Origin: an uncultured Enhydrobacter sp.
GTDB lineage: Bacteria; Pseudomonadota; Gammaproteobacteria; Pseudomonadales; Moraxellaceae
Length of the DNA stretch: 7,729 nucleotides
Assembly: GCA_946222995.1 (NCBI GenBank)
Contig: CAMIOS010000048.1
Coordinates: forward strand, 1 to 7,729
Reading direction: 5' to 3'
Shown: one piece after another, positions 7,201 to 7,729 of the stretch
Layout: each line of letters starts with the position of its first letter
How positions within the stretch are numbered: position 1 is the stretch's first letter
The notes under the pieces: model-generated
What the model was told of the DNA's origin: nothing
The model's database searches: none
What the model saw: only the letters and a program-made list of their open reading frames with translations
Program-made: the position numbers and the translations under genes

Positions 7201-7622
7201 TAAATTTGCGTCAATTGGTTACCCAGAAGGATTTAGGCTATCAAAAGTTACTGACAATGGGAATTCAAAAACTCAGCACCAGACAGCCTGCCTTACCACT
7301 GTCTTATGCAGAATTGGTTGAATTTTTACCCATTGCCTTAACATTACTGCCTGCTGAGAAATGGCTTATCAAGTATCACAAATCCGATAGTGTGATTTAT
7401 AGTAAGTTAACCACGCTACTTCAGAGCTATCACGAGCAAAATGAAGAACCTAAATTCCATCTTGTTCCAAGTAAAACATCTTTTGATTATGAAATCGGGA
7501 TTGCCCATAAGCAATCCGTTGGCAATAATTTGACTTGGCAGTTTTCGTCATTGTTGCGGTTTACTGTGCATTACCTGTTTTTGTTTAGTATGGATACTAA
7601 AATGCTAATCGATAAATCGTAA
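4233..7622 (+). CDS. Very large tyrosine recombinase with complete active site, 1129 aa
   Basis: This is probably the strand-cleaving enzyme of the trio. A likely core-binding domain lies at ~480-575 and the catalytic domain at ~595-805. Visible catalytic residues are R624 (RTGMRKKELLGL), K657 (SIKTEGSIRRMPI), H730-G-L-R733 (HGLRHCTAT), H788 (FVGHISPQRT) and Y797, exactly 9 residues after H788 as in canonical integrases. Three things are unusual. About 480 residues of unknown function precede the core. The distance from R733 to H788 is 55 residues, against about 20 in most integrases, so there is an extra helical, Gln- and His-rich segment between them. About 330 residues follow Y797, where most family members end within ~30. 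The C-terminal extension includes a basic patch (KTRKKQPR, ~957-965). ATG 4233 has no strong Shine-Dalgarno sequence, but the preceding stop is 6 bases away, so coupled translation is likely. Ordinary integrases are about 300-450 aa. Confidence 0.9.
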   Translation: MILKFPNQLIADFAPVNHSDTNRNQAATSKFSSQPLTYFALRQHRKSVLFLKLSSLWRQQQRDNTGHRKWAKADKYVNRFFAKQIFYPCPNPCFATYHSLNKQFSKDFTRLWRIAIPISKLGFEQFLLSAQGFINQHYKDNKKTYLSAHRHLTQFITYQNTQIIEEYHYRVPSPPIDVEPKENPLSYTDSYVTNGKKLRKIIKAVHHHWQTHDDFSIEESLSWLIFSGIIYGGINDATLLQAWLTSLLKACQKIDDFLVFDDYRLLLSIRYPSKHYGNEFENETLFNTQQIMLDAMSLCWLYHYKQSGQTYPKAINVNALLLTALTPITNQLGLKKITLSWLLKNACYHWEMLDGVDIDQALVGVMQGRHRTTGLIKADFENLFSANPASKKLNFNYDLMTLAKLDIQSTKPLDATKAGYKEKVRRSDLVKDIHNIFDTVMDKKYRPQFIETLNKKLTKDEYILYRLQSLHHVDISLSERILLAWIADFVKRQSANYQSILQYLSTIGYEWIYFTNFQPIDSWTDEDFTETYDEMLDYKKSILGNQDITYAARRLQSLHNFAETNFGLAKVTIEQAESKLKVRAQLLSVHQYLAFLEQLTLNTQGLDGMMVRVFYILAFRTGMRKKELLGLKFSDIELLSSPHPSLLIRPNEHRSIKTEGSIRRMPIFAVLTQEELNFVSDFFKLSKPDKLNQLIFVFADSMQGIGDSLPNNLLEQVLADIGATQEITLHGLRHCTATNLALSLNATPTLARLLTQQTDEQRQRLHSELLGVHDAQDKWHAIASFVGHISPQRTFQYYIHTAMLMATDKITQADIIIPLATFKNITGFDRRKLGKNGYQFEGDSVNLKTLQPLLNRLILDKRKAIKDSWQRIGEQHPLPMLGSMFDEKDDLANQDFLTFAFHQYSVNQVLTLLAKADVIYKQDLDANFSQIIQQSSIDDGIAQHLIARAKIIANLKTRKKQPRFTIEPNQLSPLAVSHDDEKKLRQALMLNLRQLVTQKDLGYQKLLTMGIQKLSTRQPALPLSYAELVEFLPIALTLLPAEKWLIKYHKSDSVIYSKLTTLLQSYHEQNEEPKFHLVPSKTSFDYEIGIAHKQSVGNNLTWQFSSLLRFTVHYLFLFSMDTKMLIDKS

Positions 7623-7674
7623 AGTCGCTTGCTAAATAGAGGATTTTATTGCCTAGCAGAGCATCCCTAAATGT

Positions 7675-7729
7675 GAGACTGTAAAATATTTTGTGTAAAC
7701 CCAATTTTAGCACAAGGATTTACACAGGA
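7675..7729. mobile_element. Probable terminal sequence of an insertion sequence (IS256-like), cut by the window edge
   Basis: The stretch starting near GAGACTGTAAAATATTTT (7675-7692) and reading into TGTGTAAAC resembles ends of IS256-family elements, whose termini commonly carry TGTGTAAA. TGTGTAAACCC (7692-7702) is mirrored by GGATTTACACA (7716-7726) with 10 of 11 bases matching and a 13-base spacer, a subterminal inverted arrangement. No transposase is in the window and the other end is not visible, so the family, the exact boundary and any target duplication are unproven. The structure could instead be a binding site or end belonging to the recombinase island itself. Confidence 0.35.

Noticed and set aside
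7630..7658. Terminator after the recombinase operon (TGCTA...TAGCA)
   Set aside because: The stem is only 5 bp with a 19-base loop and no T-run follows.

Overview
The window is AT-rich, densely coding bacterial DNA with every convincing gene on the + strand. Its composition and protein style suggest a gammaproteobacterium, plausibly the Moraxellaceae (Moraxella, Psychrobacter or Acinetobacter). That placement is an impression; no housekeeping gene or RNA gene is present to fix it. The content is accessory DNA, made up almost entirely of mobile-element machinery.

Bases 1-832 look like the end of an older integrated element. A reading frame ending at 151 resembles the last ~30 residues of a tyrosine-type phage or island integrase, and it has lost everything upstream. 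It runs directly into two tightly packed small genes: a 100-residue protein of unknown function (154-456) and a 124-residue protein with a CxxC...CxxC zinc-ribbon pattern (458-832). A strong intrinsic terminator (847-875) closes this unit.

Bases 876-1090 are non-coding and hold three separate inverted repeats (888-905, 928-974, 987-1001), then an extended -10 promoter candidate (1040-1048) and a short leader. This looks like the end and control region of a mobile element, with possible recombinase binding or attachment sites.

Bases 1091-7622 hold a compact three-gene operon: a 177-residue protein with no recognisable domain, an 870-residue tyrosine-recombinase-like protein, and a 1129-residue tyrosine recombinase. 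The first two genes overlap by 11 bases and the last two are 6 bases apart. The 1129-residue protein has the complete catalytic set (R624, K657, H730, R733, H788, Y797). The 870-residue partner has the Arg, Lys, His-x-x-Arg and Gly-His motifs but Phe where the nucleophilic Tyr should be, and no later Tyr. The layout recalls multi-recombinase mobile systems (Tn554 TnpABC, RIT trios, GInt ginABCD islands, Gamma-Mobile-Trio islands). I infer that the three proteins act together to move a genomic island, with Y797 of the large protein doing the strand cleavage.

The last ~55 bases (7675-7729) look like the terminal sequence of an insertion sequence, possibly of the IS256 family, cut off by the window edge. 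Any cargo of the island would lie beyond the window.
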